Shown here in pieces: positions 19,001 to 34,000 of a stretch of 64,000 nucleotides of DNA (the first letter of the stretch is position 1; the number at the start of each line of letters is the position of its first letter). Origin of the DNA: Serilophus lunatus (taxonomy: Eukaryota; Chordata; Aves; Passeriformes; Eurylaimidae). Location of the stretch: NCBI GenBank assembly GCA_013399895.1, contig VXBA01001296.1, forward strand, positions 224 to 64,223, in the 5' to 3' direction. Position numbers and translations under genes: made by a program. The notes beneath the pieces are model-generated. The model saw only the letters and a list, made by a program, of their open reading frames with translations. It had not been told where the DNA came from and did no database searches.

Positions 19001-22000
19001 TGCTGTGTGACTAGGAGTCATCATTCATTTAGAAAAGATAAATTTGTCCTTATTTTGGTTTCCATCCTAAGAAGTCTTTCTTAGTTGATTAATATGTTTG
19101 TGTTCTTAATTTTAAGACACTTATGTTCTTAGGGGCCAAGTGCAACTTCTCTACTTTAGTACCTATTTCATCTCAGACTCTTAATCCTGGTTTTCCCTTT
19201 ATCAAGGCAGTTCCTGTCTATTGCTCAGTGCCTTCTTATGCCATCCCAGAGCCCAATAAGTCAGTCCCAACCCTCTTGGAGAGTTTAGTTCCTCTTTCCC
19301 AGCACACTGTGGAGACCCCTCTGGTGTCCCCTCCTTGCTGCTCCCCCAGTTCCACCTGCACTTTGCCATTTCCACTGCACCTTTCAAAAATCCTTTTCCA
19401 CTCTCTCACCCATCTGCTTTACACCCTCCCTCCATGAGTTAGTACATACCAGTAAGAACTCTGAGCTGCCTCCTTCAGGCTCAGCAGTCCCAGCTCTCAG
19501 TCTCTCCCCTGACACACTGCTCAGGTGACAGATTCTTCTTGGAGCTGATTTGGAGACAGTAATACCTCAAGGTTTTTAAGGGAACAAATCAATATAACTA
19601 TTTTCTCCCCTGGTTTTGTTCTTGGGTGTTTCTGAGCTTTCTTTGCTGAAAGCTTAAAAAGTAGGCAGCTTTGGGAAGCTTTAGAAATCTGGAAAATTTC
19701 AGTCCTGATAAATAATATTTGGCAGAAATTAAATAAATGGAATATACAGACTTAAAATTTGAAATTGAAAAAACATGGTAATGGCAATGCAACTGGTTTT
19801 TAGGTGTTCTGTTTCTATGGGAGCATCTTCCTATGGCAGCATGACTTAGTTGAGATTAGTCTGAAAAGAAAATTTCTGAGATGTGAACACGGAAATAGGG
19901 AAATGATGCATTGTTTTATGAAAGCCATGTTCAAATTGCACTAGCTTTTCTTTTGTTTTGTTCTAGGAAGAGTTTGAAAAGTTTGTGCTGTTTTTTATGA
20001 AGGCAATAGATTTTGCCATCCATGATAGAAGGTAGGTCCTACTGATTGGATTGGCTCTAAGTCCCAGGAAATGTTACCAATACAGGTTTGCTGTTGTTTG
20101 TCTCAGATCTTCACTGGAGTTGTGTTCTTTGGGTTGTTTCTTTAGCTTTTTCCTTCAATGTTGTAACTTCTGTAACTGCTGTAACAATATAATACTAAAT
20201 TCTTACGTGGATGGGATGAATAATCTTGTGAAAGGCTGGTAGATATCTCAGCATTTCTTACCTTTTTATGCTTCTGCTCTGTAAGGTGAGAGCACCATGT
20301 CAGCTGTTTTGAAGTGGTTAATTATTGGGTAGAGTGTATTTGCAAGAGTTACCATATTCTTGTGCTGTACTTCTCAGTTCTTAGTCAGGATTTGTTCTAA
20401 CAAAAAGGACAAGTTCCAGTTCTTACTTAGAGGTGTCTTCAAATACTCAAGCTGTAATTTTATGTTTATTCGAGTCCACGAAACATTAAAATTGTAATTC
20501 GTATTTTTCAGATACTATTTTTTGATATATAATGCTTCAGTTCTTTATTGGCAAATTGTGAGACCATTCCTTAAGCCTGGACTCCAGTGTTGCCTTGTTC
20601 CCAGCCTCTCCCAGATTGTCACAGCATTAAACCAAACTGAGGAGCAGGACCATGAGTGGAGGGCAGAATTGATGGTGTGAGTGTCATTGTACTTTCTCAT
20701 GTGGGCTTCCTGTAGTTCTCTTGGACATGTGGCTGCCACCTCAGGTAGTCTTTAATAAGCTGCATTTCATTGGTGATCTTATAGGCGCATTTATTGTGGA
20801 ATGCTGAATTTATAACTTTTTACAGAGACATAAATGTACTTCATATAAAAGGTGCTTCATTTTAATATTTAATTTGGGGTAAAAATTGTAGTAACAGAGA
20901 CAGCTGGACCTTAGATCCAATCTGAAGTAGGACGATCATTTTGGGTGTACTGTGTGAGTCATTCATAAAAACTGGAAATAAATGGTGTATCACTGTCCAC
21001 GTAGACTCAGATTTCCTGAGCAAAGCTGGAGCAGGAACCTTTAGGTAACTCTACTGAGAGAAATATTTTTATGTGCAAAGTGAGGAGTAATGTAATTTTT
21101 CAAGGTCCCACAACCTTTCCTTAGAGGTGTTTTGGTCTGCTTTTCTACAGACTGTTTCCAGTTCTTACACTTCCACCACAGATTTTCCACTTGTGTTTGT
21201 GAACTTTTCTAGTTCTTTGGTCTGTGGTTGATGTCTTATTGCTATGCAGCATTTTCTTTATTAGCTGAAACTGGAGGGAAATAAAAAATTAAGTAGCAGA
21301 GCCATTCCAAGGGGTGTGGTGAGTACCATGCAGAATGCCATGCACTCAGTTTTTTTGGGTACCAAACATACTCTTGCTGAGTGTTGATGAAAACAAGCAA
21401 GTGCACACAATGTGTGTGTGTCACAAAAGTAATGGTTGCATTTGTTTTTCTTATACTTGTATTTATTTTTTTAAATAATTTTCATTATGATTAGTGTTGT
21501 TGTCAGTTTATTTCATGGCATCACAGGCTCTTTTTTCAGTTAAATCAGAAAAGTATTGAAAATCCAGTTGCAATTTCCAATATGAGTAATTTTCTTTTGC
21601 TCGATGGCTTAAAAATACTGGCCTTTCCAGTAGTTAAGGGAGACTCTTTTAATACATCTCACAAAAGTGTTTTTCTCACATAATTTTAAATAATTACTAC
21701 TTCTAATTCCAAGTATCTTGTTGAGAAAAGTTTTCACACACACAAAAAAAAAATCTTCTTGTCCAAGATTCTTTTTGTGATCTCCACTAAATTTTGTATT
21801 AACAGCTGCATATCTCTATATATCTCACCTGTGTATCATCTGAGGATGTCTTTGTGTTAAGTCAGTGCTAATGGCTTGTACTGCCTTTGAGAGTGGTACC
21901 TTGAGTAGAAAAAGTGTTGAAAAAATACAGATACAAATTATTTCAGAAAGTTTTAATAAATATTTAATTCAAACATTTGTTTGATCTGCAGAAATTTACT

Positions 22001-25000
22001 CGAGTGCTTTCTTGATGCTTCAAAACTGGAAGAAGCAAAAGAGTTTTCATCTACTGCAGCAGTCTTTATTAAGGAAAATGTTCCTGATAAATACCCTCAC
22101 ATATTTTCTCTAATGGTAATGCTGAAAAATATTTTAAACTCCCAGTAAGACAGGAACTTTGCCTACATTTCATAAGATCAGTTGTAATTGTTAAATATGC
22201 TGTTTCCTTCATTTAAATTTTCCGAAAATGTTGAGATTTTCACAAATTGTTTATTTTTGATTCTATAAAGTGCTCCCTACTGTTCCATGTTATTTTAATA
22301 CAACATAATACAACCAGGATAATTGTTGCTAACTGTAAAAATTCCATTTGGGAATAATTACTATTACTCCAGAAGGTGTAGTGAGTGCAGTTTAACCCAA
22401 CTTGTGCCACTGAGGGCATATTTAGTGTCTATTGGCTTTTCTCATGCTGATAAAGTGACCCAGATGAGCCCTGTAAATAATTCTGGGACGTGGAGGATAT
22501 GGCAATAGTTTACATTTCTTCCATGCCCTTAATTTGGGAAATAAGAGGGTGAAGATGAATGTGGCAAAAGCAGAAACAGGCAAATAAAACTTGGATGTTG
22601 AATGCAGTTACATTTTCTTTCATTCTGTTGCACTGTTTTCTTCTGTCCACCCCCAACCACTGCATTTCAAAAGTGTATGTTTATAATACAAAGTTTTCCA
22701 ATGGCTGGATTAAGAGAACTAATGTACACCATTCCAGAGGTGTGATAATAATGAACCAGTGACACTGTGGCAAGCTTGAAAGTACTTCTGTATTTCCTAG
22801 AAGCATTATTGAGCAAAGCTATTTGACAGTGTCCCTAAACAGAAGAATGAAGTAGTTTTGAAATTGTACTTGGGCTACCCAAGTAGAATCCACACTGTGG
22901 AGTGCTTTAGTAGCAGCACACCACTGAAGTCCTGCAAAACTTACTGTGCCAGTACAGCTCAAGTAATCAATGTGGAGAGCTGGGGGCAGTCATGTGAAAG
23001 TCAGGAGAAATGATCTGAACAATACTCATGTGGAACTCTACATGTGCCTTCAAGTAACTACAGTTTATTGGAATTTCTTCATAACATTTTTTGTCTTCTC
23101 TATAATTTATGGTTACAGATAAAATTGAACAGAGCTTGTTTCTCACAGCTGGATGAGATGATTTCAGAATGAGTGCTATGAAAAGGTGTTATTAAAAATG
23201 CAGTAATTAGAATTCTAACTCAGATGTTAGTTCCAGATTTAGATTTCTGGTAATAGTTCTGATCCTGACTATTGGAAAGTTAGTATAGCTCTCCTGGATG
23301 ATCTTTGTATTATCTGTGCAGAGCAACAAAAATTATCAAAGTAGCCACACTGCCCTTAAATTCCATGGAAAAGGCAACAGTCAACATATCTGCTTTATTT
23401 TAGCCCTGTTGAGTGTCTGTCACTTATTAGTCATATAGTCAATTACTATTCAATTATTGTTTACTCAATAATTAAATTGTTATTTTACAGGTGTATCACA
23501 AACTGATGGATATTTCCCAGGTAGAGAAAGAAATACAAAATTCCATCCATCTTTCAGTTATTTATAAAATGCAGATGTTAAAATTGTGAGTATGGAAATG
23601 TATCCTTGCACTTGTACTTTGATGCTGCACATTATAGAGGCAAGGTCACGTTCTGGGATCCCAGAGGCCAGTGGAAAAACCTGCTGCAGAGATTAGTTTC
23701 TCAAAAGGAAAATGATGATGACAGTTTCTGTAGTGACTGTCAGGCCTGTCTAGAGAACAGCCTCAGCTGCTTCTTTGGGGTGCAGGGGGTGGTGTGTTGG
23801 ACAGATATTCTCAGGAGAAAGGATTTCAGAGTCTGAAATTAGTGTCCAGCAGGTTGTGGTTCCATACATAACTCGTGTACAAGAGGCAAAGTTGAAGTGC
23901 AGAAGTCACACCTGAAATACAGTGCATAAATCACAGGATGGTGGGGGGATAATGTTGAGTAAAGTCTTTAAATTTAGAAGGCATAAAACACTTTTGAAAA
24001 TTACACTTCATAAGAAAATCTCATGTCATTTTTTTGTCAGTGTCTCAACACATTCCCCCCACTCTAGAAGTATTAATTCTTTTTAGTAACAGTGGATTAA
24101 TTTGTACTGACATTATAAGAAAGGAGTTTTGCACAGCAATTTTTTTTTTTTGTTCTGGAAAAAAATTTAGTGCCTGAAATAGGAATTCTTATGCTTGAAT
24201 GTTCTTAGTGCTTTGTATTTGGTCGTCTCTGAGTAACTTATTTGCCATGCTGAAGTATGCTTTTTTTTTTTTTGAATTTCAAAATCCAGATAGGCCACTG
24301 ATAAGTTGGAGTAAAACTCATCCATTCTGAAGTTAGAAGAGTTATTTGAAATTTCTTATGCACTAGTATTTCTTATGAGAAATTATGACCCAATTCCTAA
24401 TATGTTGCAGGCAGTGGGACACGAATGAATTTCCAGGTGATGCCACCACAAATCTGAATTCTTTGTATGTGCTTTTGAAACAATATGATGTACCTCCAGC
24501 ATCTGTTCTCAGTATGAAGTGAGTTTTACTTGTCACAGCCCCATGGAAGTTGGTTAAAATAGTTTATGTTGCTTTAACAAGTAGGTCATCTCAAAAAAAA
24601 GACAAAATCCTATTGGGCTTTATTAAAGAACTCAGGATTAAACATCTTCCATACAGCTCTTTGTAAAATATGATTAAATCTTTCCATAACAATTTCTTAG
24701 TGATAAAAGGAGATTTTTAAAAAAGCCTTAAAATTTACTTTAAAAGTGACAATTTCTTTTCAGACTGTAGGTAATTTTTAGCTTTTCTTAGGAGCCTTCC
24801 CAATTCTTCAGCATGTTTGAAATGCAGATGCCACTGACCTCTGTTCCAGTAGTTACAGCACAGCTGTTACATATGGAAACAGTGCTGTATTGTCACTCAT
24901 TGTGGTAAATATTCTTTGACAATATTCAGGTATCCCATTACTTCTCCTATCCCAGGCAGTTAGAACAGTCTCCATCAGTGTCTGTACTCTTTGTTCCTAG

Positions 25001-28000
25001 GCAGCAGATTGATGGATTTGGCTGCTTTGTGTCCCATTTCACTGTGTTGTATTTCCAAAATGACCTGCAATCTTAGTTTGATACTTCACCATCTTCATGC
25101 TGCATGCATTTTATTCTGTATTTTTTGTTTTCTGCAGGAACTGTTTGTGCAAGATTGCATAGGAGTATACTAATTATTTTCTTTAGCAGATGAAGTTTTG
25201 TATTTTTCATGTAGCCAGCTTTAAACTTTTTCCTTGTTAACTGTGAGCATTACTAGTATAGTCACACGTTCTGCAATATTCAAATGACTTCAGGGTTTTC
25301 AGCTATAATGCACAGTTACTTTCAAGTAGTGTTATTACAATTCCATGGAAGAGCAATAACAAATTCTCTGAAGTGATGTTTTCCTATTTTTGAAGGATTC
25401 CTTTGATTCTGGAGTTAGCTCACTTTTCTATGAAAGTAAACTGCATTGAGCTGGCATCTTGTTGTATCCTTGATTTGAAGAGTGCTGGAATTACTGTATG
25501 TATTAATTACACTGGTTTGGGGATTTTTGGTTATACACAAACACACATCCCTTTGGTGTTTATGTTTAAAAGGCATCTCCTGTCCATCTGTGCATGTTTA
25601 CATATTCATTAGTGTAAATAATTATGTTTGGCTAAATGATCTGTTCTTACATTAGAGAGAAGATGCAAAGGTCAGAAGCTGGGGTGTAGGTAGACAGTGC
25701 AAATAAATACTAACTGTAAATTTTTGCTTGCGTTTTTCAAATTTTACCTGCGCAAGAGTTTGATTGGAAGTTAAATTCAAATTTCTATTACACTCATCCT
25801 ACTTTGAGCTACTTCTAAATTCAGCTTATCCTCACTGAATTTTTTTTATTCCAGGTGTTTGATTTAGGCCCATTATTCTGAACATTTCCTGCAAGTCTGA
25901 AATCATACACAAATCCAAAACAACATTATAGGAGAAGTCAGATGTATCTTGGTTTTCTTATTGGAAAGTTTGGCAATGAACCACTTAAAGGTTATTTTGC
26001 CTCCTCAGCATAGTAAAAAGCAACTGCCGTTCAAACAGAAATTCTAATTCCTTTCCATTGTTTGGGTTAATTATCTGGTATAGTGGGGTTTTCAGTAGGA
26101 AAGTACAGTGCTGTGTTAGTGTAGTTGCATGGGTTTAATCTTTGTCATATTTCATTTTAATTATTAAAATTAGCATTTTGTGTATTGATACTTCATAGGA
26201 CCAAGGGAAACTTATTGAAATAGAATGCCTGGAATGTGAATATGAGATGAAAAAAAATGGCACTAAAATTGTGACTTATACCAAAGGAGCTGTTGAGGTA
26301 TGTTCTTTAACAGTAACTTTGAGAAAAAAGTAAAAGTTTTCATTTGTTAAATGTGTGAAATTGCATTTGACTGCGTTTCTTAAGTACATTATACTGAGTA
26401 AAAATTTTTTTTAACTTGAGCTGCCAAGAAGCAGGGAAAAATAAACCATAGTTGTGTATTCCTCCTTTAAGTCTTCTGTCTGACTACAGGGGTTCATAAT
26501 ACAAACTTTCTGAGAGCAAAGGTGGCAGCATTGAGGCACGGAGAGCCAACACTGCCATGTTTTCATATTTTGCCTGTATGGGAGTTGTTTTCATAGAATA
26601 TGTTGAATTGGAAGGGACCACGAAGGATTCTCTAATCCATCTCAACTGTGATTGCATGTTGTGGGCAGTCTCAAACAAGTTCTTATGGCAGAGAAATGGC
26701 AGAGAAATGCTGAGTATTTCTGATAAATTTTCACACTGCAGAGGATTTTCTTAGGTTTCTGTGGTCAGTTGACTCAGTTACAGTTCAGACCACCAAAAGT
26801 GTTATGAAGGAGATTAGAGAGGTGCCTACAATGAGCAGTTTAGAACAGCTCTTGGAGTCACCTAAAGTTCCTAAAATGGGAAGTAGGACTATGTTTAATG
26901 GAAACTGGTAGTGCATAAATTGACTCCTATCTAGGGCTGTTCTCATTCTGGAGTTCATAAATTCTATTCACCTTTGGGGGAAAAAAAGTTCAGTAAGTCC
27001 TCATAATATGAGACACTAATAATGCTAAAATGTAAAATAGGATATTTAGATATTTCTGAACTATTGGGCTGCAGTGTCTGCAGTTGGAGAATTTTTATGT
27101 TTGTTTGTTTTTTAGTTGCATAACCCCTAAAAATAATGTGATAAATGGAGGTATCTGTTACCATAGGTAAACTCCTGGAGAAGCTCTCAGCCCGTGGCTT
27201 CATCAGGAGCTTCCTGTGCTGGGTCAGGAACTGGCTGGATGGCTGAGCCCAGAGGGTGGTGGGGAATGGTGTCACACCCAGTTGAGGCCAGGCACTGGTG
27301 GTGTCACTCAGGGATTGGTGCTGGGCCCTGTTCTGTTTAATGTCTTTATTGATGATCTGGACGAGGGCATTGGGTCCTCCATTGGCAAATTTGAGGATGA
27401 CACCAAGCTGGGAGCGAATGTTGATCTGTTGGAGGGTAGAAGGGCCCTGCAGAGGGACCTGGACAGACTGGAGAGATGGGCTGAGTCCAATGGGATGAGA
27501 TTTAACAAGTCCAGGTGCCGGGTTCTACATTTTGGTCACAATTACCCCATGCAGAGCTGTAAGATGGAGACCAAGTGGCTGCAGAGGGGCCAGGCTCAGA
27601 GGGACTGGGGAGTGCTGGCTGATAGGAAACCGAACATGAGCCAGCAGTGTGCCCAGGTGGCCAAGAAGGCCAAGGGCATCCTGGCCTGCATCAGGAATGG
27701 TGTGGCCAGCAGGACCAGGGAAGTTCTCCTTTCCCTGTACTCAGCACTTGTGAGGCCACACCTCGAGTGCTGTGTCCAGGTCTGGGCCCCTCAGTTTAAG
27801 AGAGATGTTGAGTTACTGGAATGTGTCCAGAGAAGGGCAAGGAGGATGGTGAAGGGGCTGGAGCACAAGCCCTGTGAGGAGAGGCTGAGGAAGCTGGGGG
27901 TGTGAGGAGGAGAGGAGGAGGCTCAGGGCAGACCTTATTGCTCTCTGTGACTTCCTTGAGGGGGGTTATAGCCAGGTGAGTGTTGGTCTCTTCTCTCAGG

Positions 28001-31000
28001 CCCCATTGGCAGAACAAGAGGGCACAGGAGGTTTAGACTGGATATTAGGAAAAACTTGTTTACAGGGTGAGTGATTTCCCACTGGAATAGGTGCCCAGGG
28101 AGGTGGTGGAGTCACCATCCCCGGATGTGCTTAAGAAAAGGTTGGATGATGAACTCAGTGACATGGTTTAGATGATGGGATGGTGCTGGGTAACAGGTTC
28201 ATGATAGGTTAGGTAATAGGTAACAGGTTGGACTTGATGATCTCTATGGTCTTTTCCAACCTTGTTAATTCTGTGATTCTGTAAGGATTTACTTTTAGAT
28301 TTAATTGGAACCAAGTTTAATCAACACTATGGAAAATGAGATTCATAATTTTTTATTCCTCTGCTTTACTGCATCACTAGCTTAGTATGAAAAAACAGAA
28401 AGCTAAGCCTTCTGAATTCACAAATATTCACAATTATCAATTTCTATTTATCATGAGAAAGGGGAATAGCTGGCAGACATCTGCCTGACATTTGTAATAG
28501 CAGCCTGGAGCACCTAAAAGAGGTACTCCTTAGTTATCAATATCTATTTGCCAAAAAAGCTTTTATTAAAGGAATTTTTTGGCAGAAGTAAAGTTTCCAG
28601 AGTGTGCTGACTGAGGGAATGTTTTCTTCTGAAAACAATCCAAAGATTAAAACATGGAGGAACATATAAGAAGTTTCATTTATTAAACACAATATATGCT
28701 AATTAATTTTTTATTTCTGTAGGCTCAGCTGGAATTGATAAAAAATCTTGAGTTAACCTTAAAACGCGCAGTTCAGTTGGGAGAGCCTGGTGTGATTCAG
28801 GTTGTTTGTGCAACCCAGTGGAATCTCTGCTTGCCACTGCTGCAGCACAACTTGCACCAGCACGTGAGAAAGCCCCTCGTTTCAGTTGGTGATGCCCTGG
28901 AAGAGATTGACAGGTAACTTTCTATGCTGTGCACCTTTTTATGCTATTTTGGAAGGTCACAGCATCAAACTCATTTAAAATGCCAAGTTTTCTGATAAGA
29001 AGTGTCTTTGGAAATTTTCCACTAGCTTGTGATAAATGAATGTCTGCATATTCCATACATTTCCCCATTAGTCATTGAAATAAAGGCTCCTTTTGGGCAA
29101 AATCATACCCTGCTCAATGACTTATAGCAAATGTTGAAATATTTTAGGAAGTGAAAAATAACTCTAGTTAATTAAAGTTATGTGAGAAAATTCCAAAGCT
29201 GCAGAATGAGTGTATGTGTTGGACTGTGGTTTGGATTCTTGTATTAACATCACTTTTGTTGGTTAAAAACATAAAATTAAAAAACTAGTTCTAAAGAAAC
29301 ATCATGACTTCTGTATTACATATCAATGACCCTTCTTTTTAACTGAAAAAGCTACTGCATTAAGAAAATACATTATTTTTTAAATGCATCTTCTGTTTGC
29401 TATTATGCTGTACTTAACTTTAAGCACCTAAATATTTTCACATTGTTGTTGGGTTGAACAAGTAAATCTTACTGTGTGGTGTTTAGTTGAGTATGAACCT
29501 GTGCATAGGCTGATTGCCAAGATCAGAGATCAGAACTCTCTGGTGGAGTGAGTTGCAGTGGATACAACCTGCCACTCAAGCAGGAAGGTGGGTGGTTTCT
29601 GATGGAAGGATTGCAGAGGAAGGTGAGGAATCTAGTTTAGTGTTTTTAAAATGTCATTTTTTGGTTGCATAAAGAGGAAACAGAAGCCTCAAGAAGTGGA
29701 AATGCACATGTATGGGAGCACTGTACCATATTACTGTACTCTTATGCAAGCATTTCTTATGTTTCCCAACAATCCAGTGGACTCCCCCTCACCTCTGACC
29801 TTGTACTGTCACTGGAGATTGAATGAAGTCACTTGTCCCTATTCATTTGCCTGTCCTCATTTTTGTTTGAATTGCAGCATTAATTATAGTTATTTTGACC
29901 CACAGGAGAAGGGCAATACTTAGTCAGCCCATACATGAGTTCTGTTGCAGATATTTGATAGACTTGAAAACCTTTCTTCTGTTTTTTATAGCATCACTTT
30001 CATCTATCTGATTTTTTGTTTTTCTTCTTGGAAATAGCCTAAAATAGCATGTAGAGCTCTGAGCTGTCCTGAACAGCCTCCTGTTCATGGTAAGGTGGTA
30101 GATGGGGAGCCCAGTGTCCCTGAGGCTGGAGAATGGGCAGTTTTTGCTGAAAATGTGCTGGTTTCATAGAGTGGCGTGAGCAACACCTGGGCAGAAAAGC
30201 TATTGAGTGTGTGTGCCTGAGGTGAACCAGCTACTATAACCTAGGCTAAGCCTCTGGGAATATTACCTTCTACTTAAATGTTAGGAACAGAGAATGAACT
30301 TTGACCGAACGGGGCCATTGCCCAGTACATTATCCTTTCTCCAGCAATTAACTACTTTTGAAAACCTATTCATTTGATTTGCACACCTAAGCAGAACTGA
30401 AAAAGAGTTCTACTGATACACAGAGATCACTTAGAGCACTAGATGTGTAGCTTTCTGCTACAGGATTAGTGGAAGCAATATGCAGTTAACTTTTCTTAGT
30501 AATTTTGATTTAAAAAGCGTGATAGTGAAAGGAACAAGTCGGTTAAAAAGGGAATATCCGTTTTTAGTCATACTAGAGTCACTTTCAATTGTTGAGTTTC
30601 ACCTTTGGGTGAGTTTTAGGTCTAAGAATTTTCACTGTGCTTCATTTCAACACCTTACGCTTCCATTCCTGTTCCTCAGCGTGCTGACTGTGCTGCGTTG
30701 CCAAGTTCACATGGAAATAGCTCGTGTGGAAGAGGATGGGGACAGACTGGAGGCTGCTGTGGGACATTTGCAGAAAGCTCTGCACCTGGACAGCAGTGGG
30801 CAGTACCAAGAGCACCTGAGGCTGGCGCTGAGCCGCCTGAGCTGGTGCCTGGAGCTGCACCGGGCACCCGAGCGCCGCGAGGAGCAGGTGGCTGCACTGC
30901 TGGGGCAGGTGAGGGGGAGGGCTGGGGCTGGGGCAGGTGAGGGGCTGGGCTGGGGCTGGGACAGGTGAGGGGCTGGGCTGGGACTGGGACAGGTGAGGGG

Positions 31001-34000
31001 CTGGGACAGGTGAGGGGCAGGACTGGGGCTGGGACAGGGCTGGGGCTGGGACAGGGCTGCTTGTTCCCTTCTGGCAGAGGGGAACCAGCTGCTCAGTACA
31101 ACTGGGTGCAGTGGGGCCAGCACTGCCTTGCCTTCAGCAGCTGTCAGCGTGGGTGTGCTGCTCCACAGCCTGAAGGTTGTGATAGAGGATTTTTTCCCAG
31201 TTGTGTTCAAAGCCAATTTCTTGGAGAGAGGGAGGGAGTTGTTAATTAATAAAAATATCAACAATTAGGATTTCATTGCAAGAGACAGTGTTTTATTTAA
31301 TGAGGGGAACAGTGTCCAAATAGCTAAACATCCTGGCTGGCTTTGAGATAAATCAGTATTGTGGGACAGTATTGTGTTAAATAATCAGTATTGTGTTAAA
31401 TAATATAATCTAAAGTTTACAGTGTAGTCATTGTCAAGAATTACTGCATCTAATTCTGTTGTGTTCAGCACCTGAATAAAAATCATGCTGGCAACCGGCT
31501 TTTTTGTCCTGTTTAAATGCTTTTCCACACAAACTTACTCTGTTTAAATGTTACTTTAAAAAAAGCACTTATTCCTTCTTTGGCTTTGTCTCATTCTGAG
31601 AAGACTAGGATTTTTTTATATTTTGTAGCAATTCCTAGTTATTGCACAATGGATATGTTACTGTAGATTTATAAATAAAGACTGTTCTTGGTTTAAGAAG
31701 GCATGACATAATGGCAGGTTCTATACTGAGGAATATACTGTAAAGATTCATGAGAAACATGAACAGTATTTCATATTAAATTATCCTTGGTATATGCATG
31801 TGAATATAAACAGAAGTTCCACAGTCACTCTCAATGACAATAGTACTATGGAATGATGTGTAAGATACATGGAGATACACAATTCCTACAGGTATCTTTT
31901 GATAGTAACAAGTTACATGATCTGCATAATGTTATGTTTGGTAAATAAGATACAGTTGGAATATGAAATGAGCCTTACAATGATGAATTCTTTTCTTTAC
32001 GTAGGCTAAAAGGGGAGGACAGAAGGATAATGTAAGGAAAAAGAGATCCCTTTTGGTAAATGCAGGTCTTGCATTGGCTCCTGATACATTTCAAATAGTC
32101 CTTGACAGTGAAAATGAAGCTAAAGGTAATGTTTGTTTGTGTGACTACAAGTTCCTGCCCTTTGCTTTGCACGTTCCTAAAGGTTGGACACAACATTTCG
32201 TGCAGCACAGGAAGTGTTGCAGTGCAGCTGATGGGACAGTTCTGGATTCTGTGGCACAGTTCCCATCACCTTCATTAGGGGTCTAACAGTTGTGATACTG
32301 GAAAAGGTGTTGTTTTCCCCTCCAAATTCATCTGAACCTGTTGTGCTGTAATGTCCTGCAAGTGGTTCTATTTTCACTGTGGGTAACACCTGAATGTTCT
32401 TACCCAAGGTCCTTTTTAGGTGGTGTTTTCAGAAGTTTCACCCCATAATACTCCACGTTAATTACATTGTGAGCTTGTTCTATGTTGTAATTGTCTTTCT
32501 ATTCTAAAATATTGCTTTTGAGAACTCAAGTTTTGTATAGAGATATGGGCATTATTTCATTATTTACATTTTAAAACAAGGAATATGAATAGGCATGTTC
32601 CTTATGCCCCACACTGCTTTGGTTTGTGACTATAGAGCCTCTGGTTGAAAAGTGGACAGAGAACAGGTTTTCCAGATTGCTTGAACTGTTTTGTCTTGTC
32701 TTGGGAATAAAGCAAGTGTGTGACTAATGTAAGTGATTTTGAATATACTGAGTGCACTCCCATGGCACAGATTGTGCTGGAGCAGGAGGATGCTACAGAA
32801 GGAATCCTGTAGCTCCCAGAGCAGCATGTTTGTGTGGTGGAAGACCTTCCATCTATTTAGCCAGGCCACAATGTTCACCATGCACATGCCCATTCCAAAC
32901 TTGATAAACTGACCACTTACAAGCCAGAGTCTTATTTAGAGACCACTCTGTGCAGTGAAGTGTGTGAAAACTGTGTTGTTGCTTTAATATGGAACACTGT
33001 GTCATTTCCATTTAAGGTGATAAGTGCATTATGTTTGTTAAATTAAGAGAATTAAAAGCATGCACATTTCCTTGCTTTTAAATTTTCGGTTCACAGCTGT
33101 AAAATTACTTCTGGGATTCCTCAGAATAAATTTTAATACACATTAGCCTTCCAAGATGAGTCATTAAAACGAGTGAGATTGTTACAGCATTACAACTATT
33201 ACAGGACTTTATTTGACACAACACTTAAGAAAATTTTGTTTTGAATAGTTTCAGTTGTTCCTGAGGCTGGCATCCAAGGAGTGAGTTTTTTGCTTTTTCC
33301 ATGACACTGAAGTTGCAACAACCTTACACATGTTTATTGAAGGAGTAAGAAAATGTGTATGCAGCTGTATTATTAAAATGTACATAGGACAGGACATTAG
33401 ATTTGTGGTGTTACTTTTTTCTTTTCAGTTGCATAAACCCCTTTCATTTTATTTTGACATGTATGGTTGGGTAATTCAGTAAGAGCAGTACCCACAGATC
33501 CAGAGAACAATGTCCTTCAATCCACAATTCTTTCCAGCCTTACATGATCTCACTGTCCCTGTGCATTGTGCTGGACAGGTTCTGTCAGGGCTCTGTGCAT
33601 GTTTGGGTAACACAGGGGGATCCTGTGCTGGACTGTGCACTGCAAAACACATTTAGCAAGAGTGGTAAGACACTGCAAGGGTACCTGCTTGTATCTGTAT
33701 TTTAAAGTCAGAAGTACTCTATGTGTACTAGAGCATTATATATCCTGTCAGAAAAGTGGTGTACTTGAGATATTTAGGGCCAAACAAATGTAGATCAGTT
33801 TTTGGATGGAACAGTGATATCTAAAGATCCAGAAAAACAGGGATTAGATGCTGGTGGGGCATGGGTTTTTACATGTTGGTTGGTTGGTTTGGAGAAAGCT
33901 TGAAGAAATGAGGAAAGGGCTGGATTTTGAATGTTTAAGCAAGTAATTTTAATCTCTATTATTTAAAAACTACCTTAAATTCTTATTTCTTTGCAAAGTC

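Noticed and set aside
20671..20680. Donor ATG|GTGTGA for CFAP46 exon 5
   Set aside because: It would enter exon 6 in the wrong phase; the GTGAGT two bases later restores ELMVNLLECF.
30480..30679. Open frame extending exon 12 leftwards, giving a 162-codon ORF
   Set aside because: The GTTCCTCAG acceptor at 30,679 and conserved sequence place the exon start at 30,680; the upstream part is intron that happens to lack stops.
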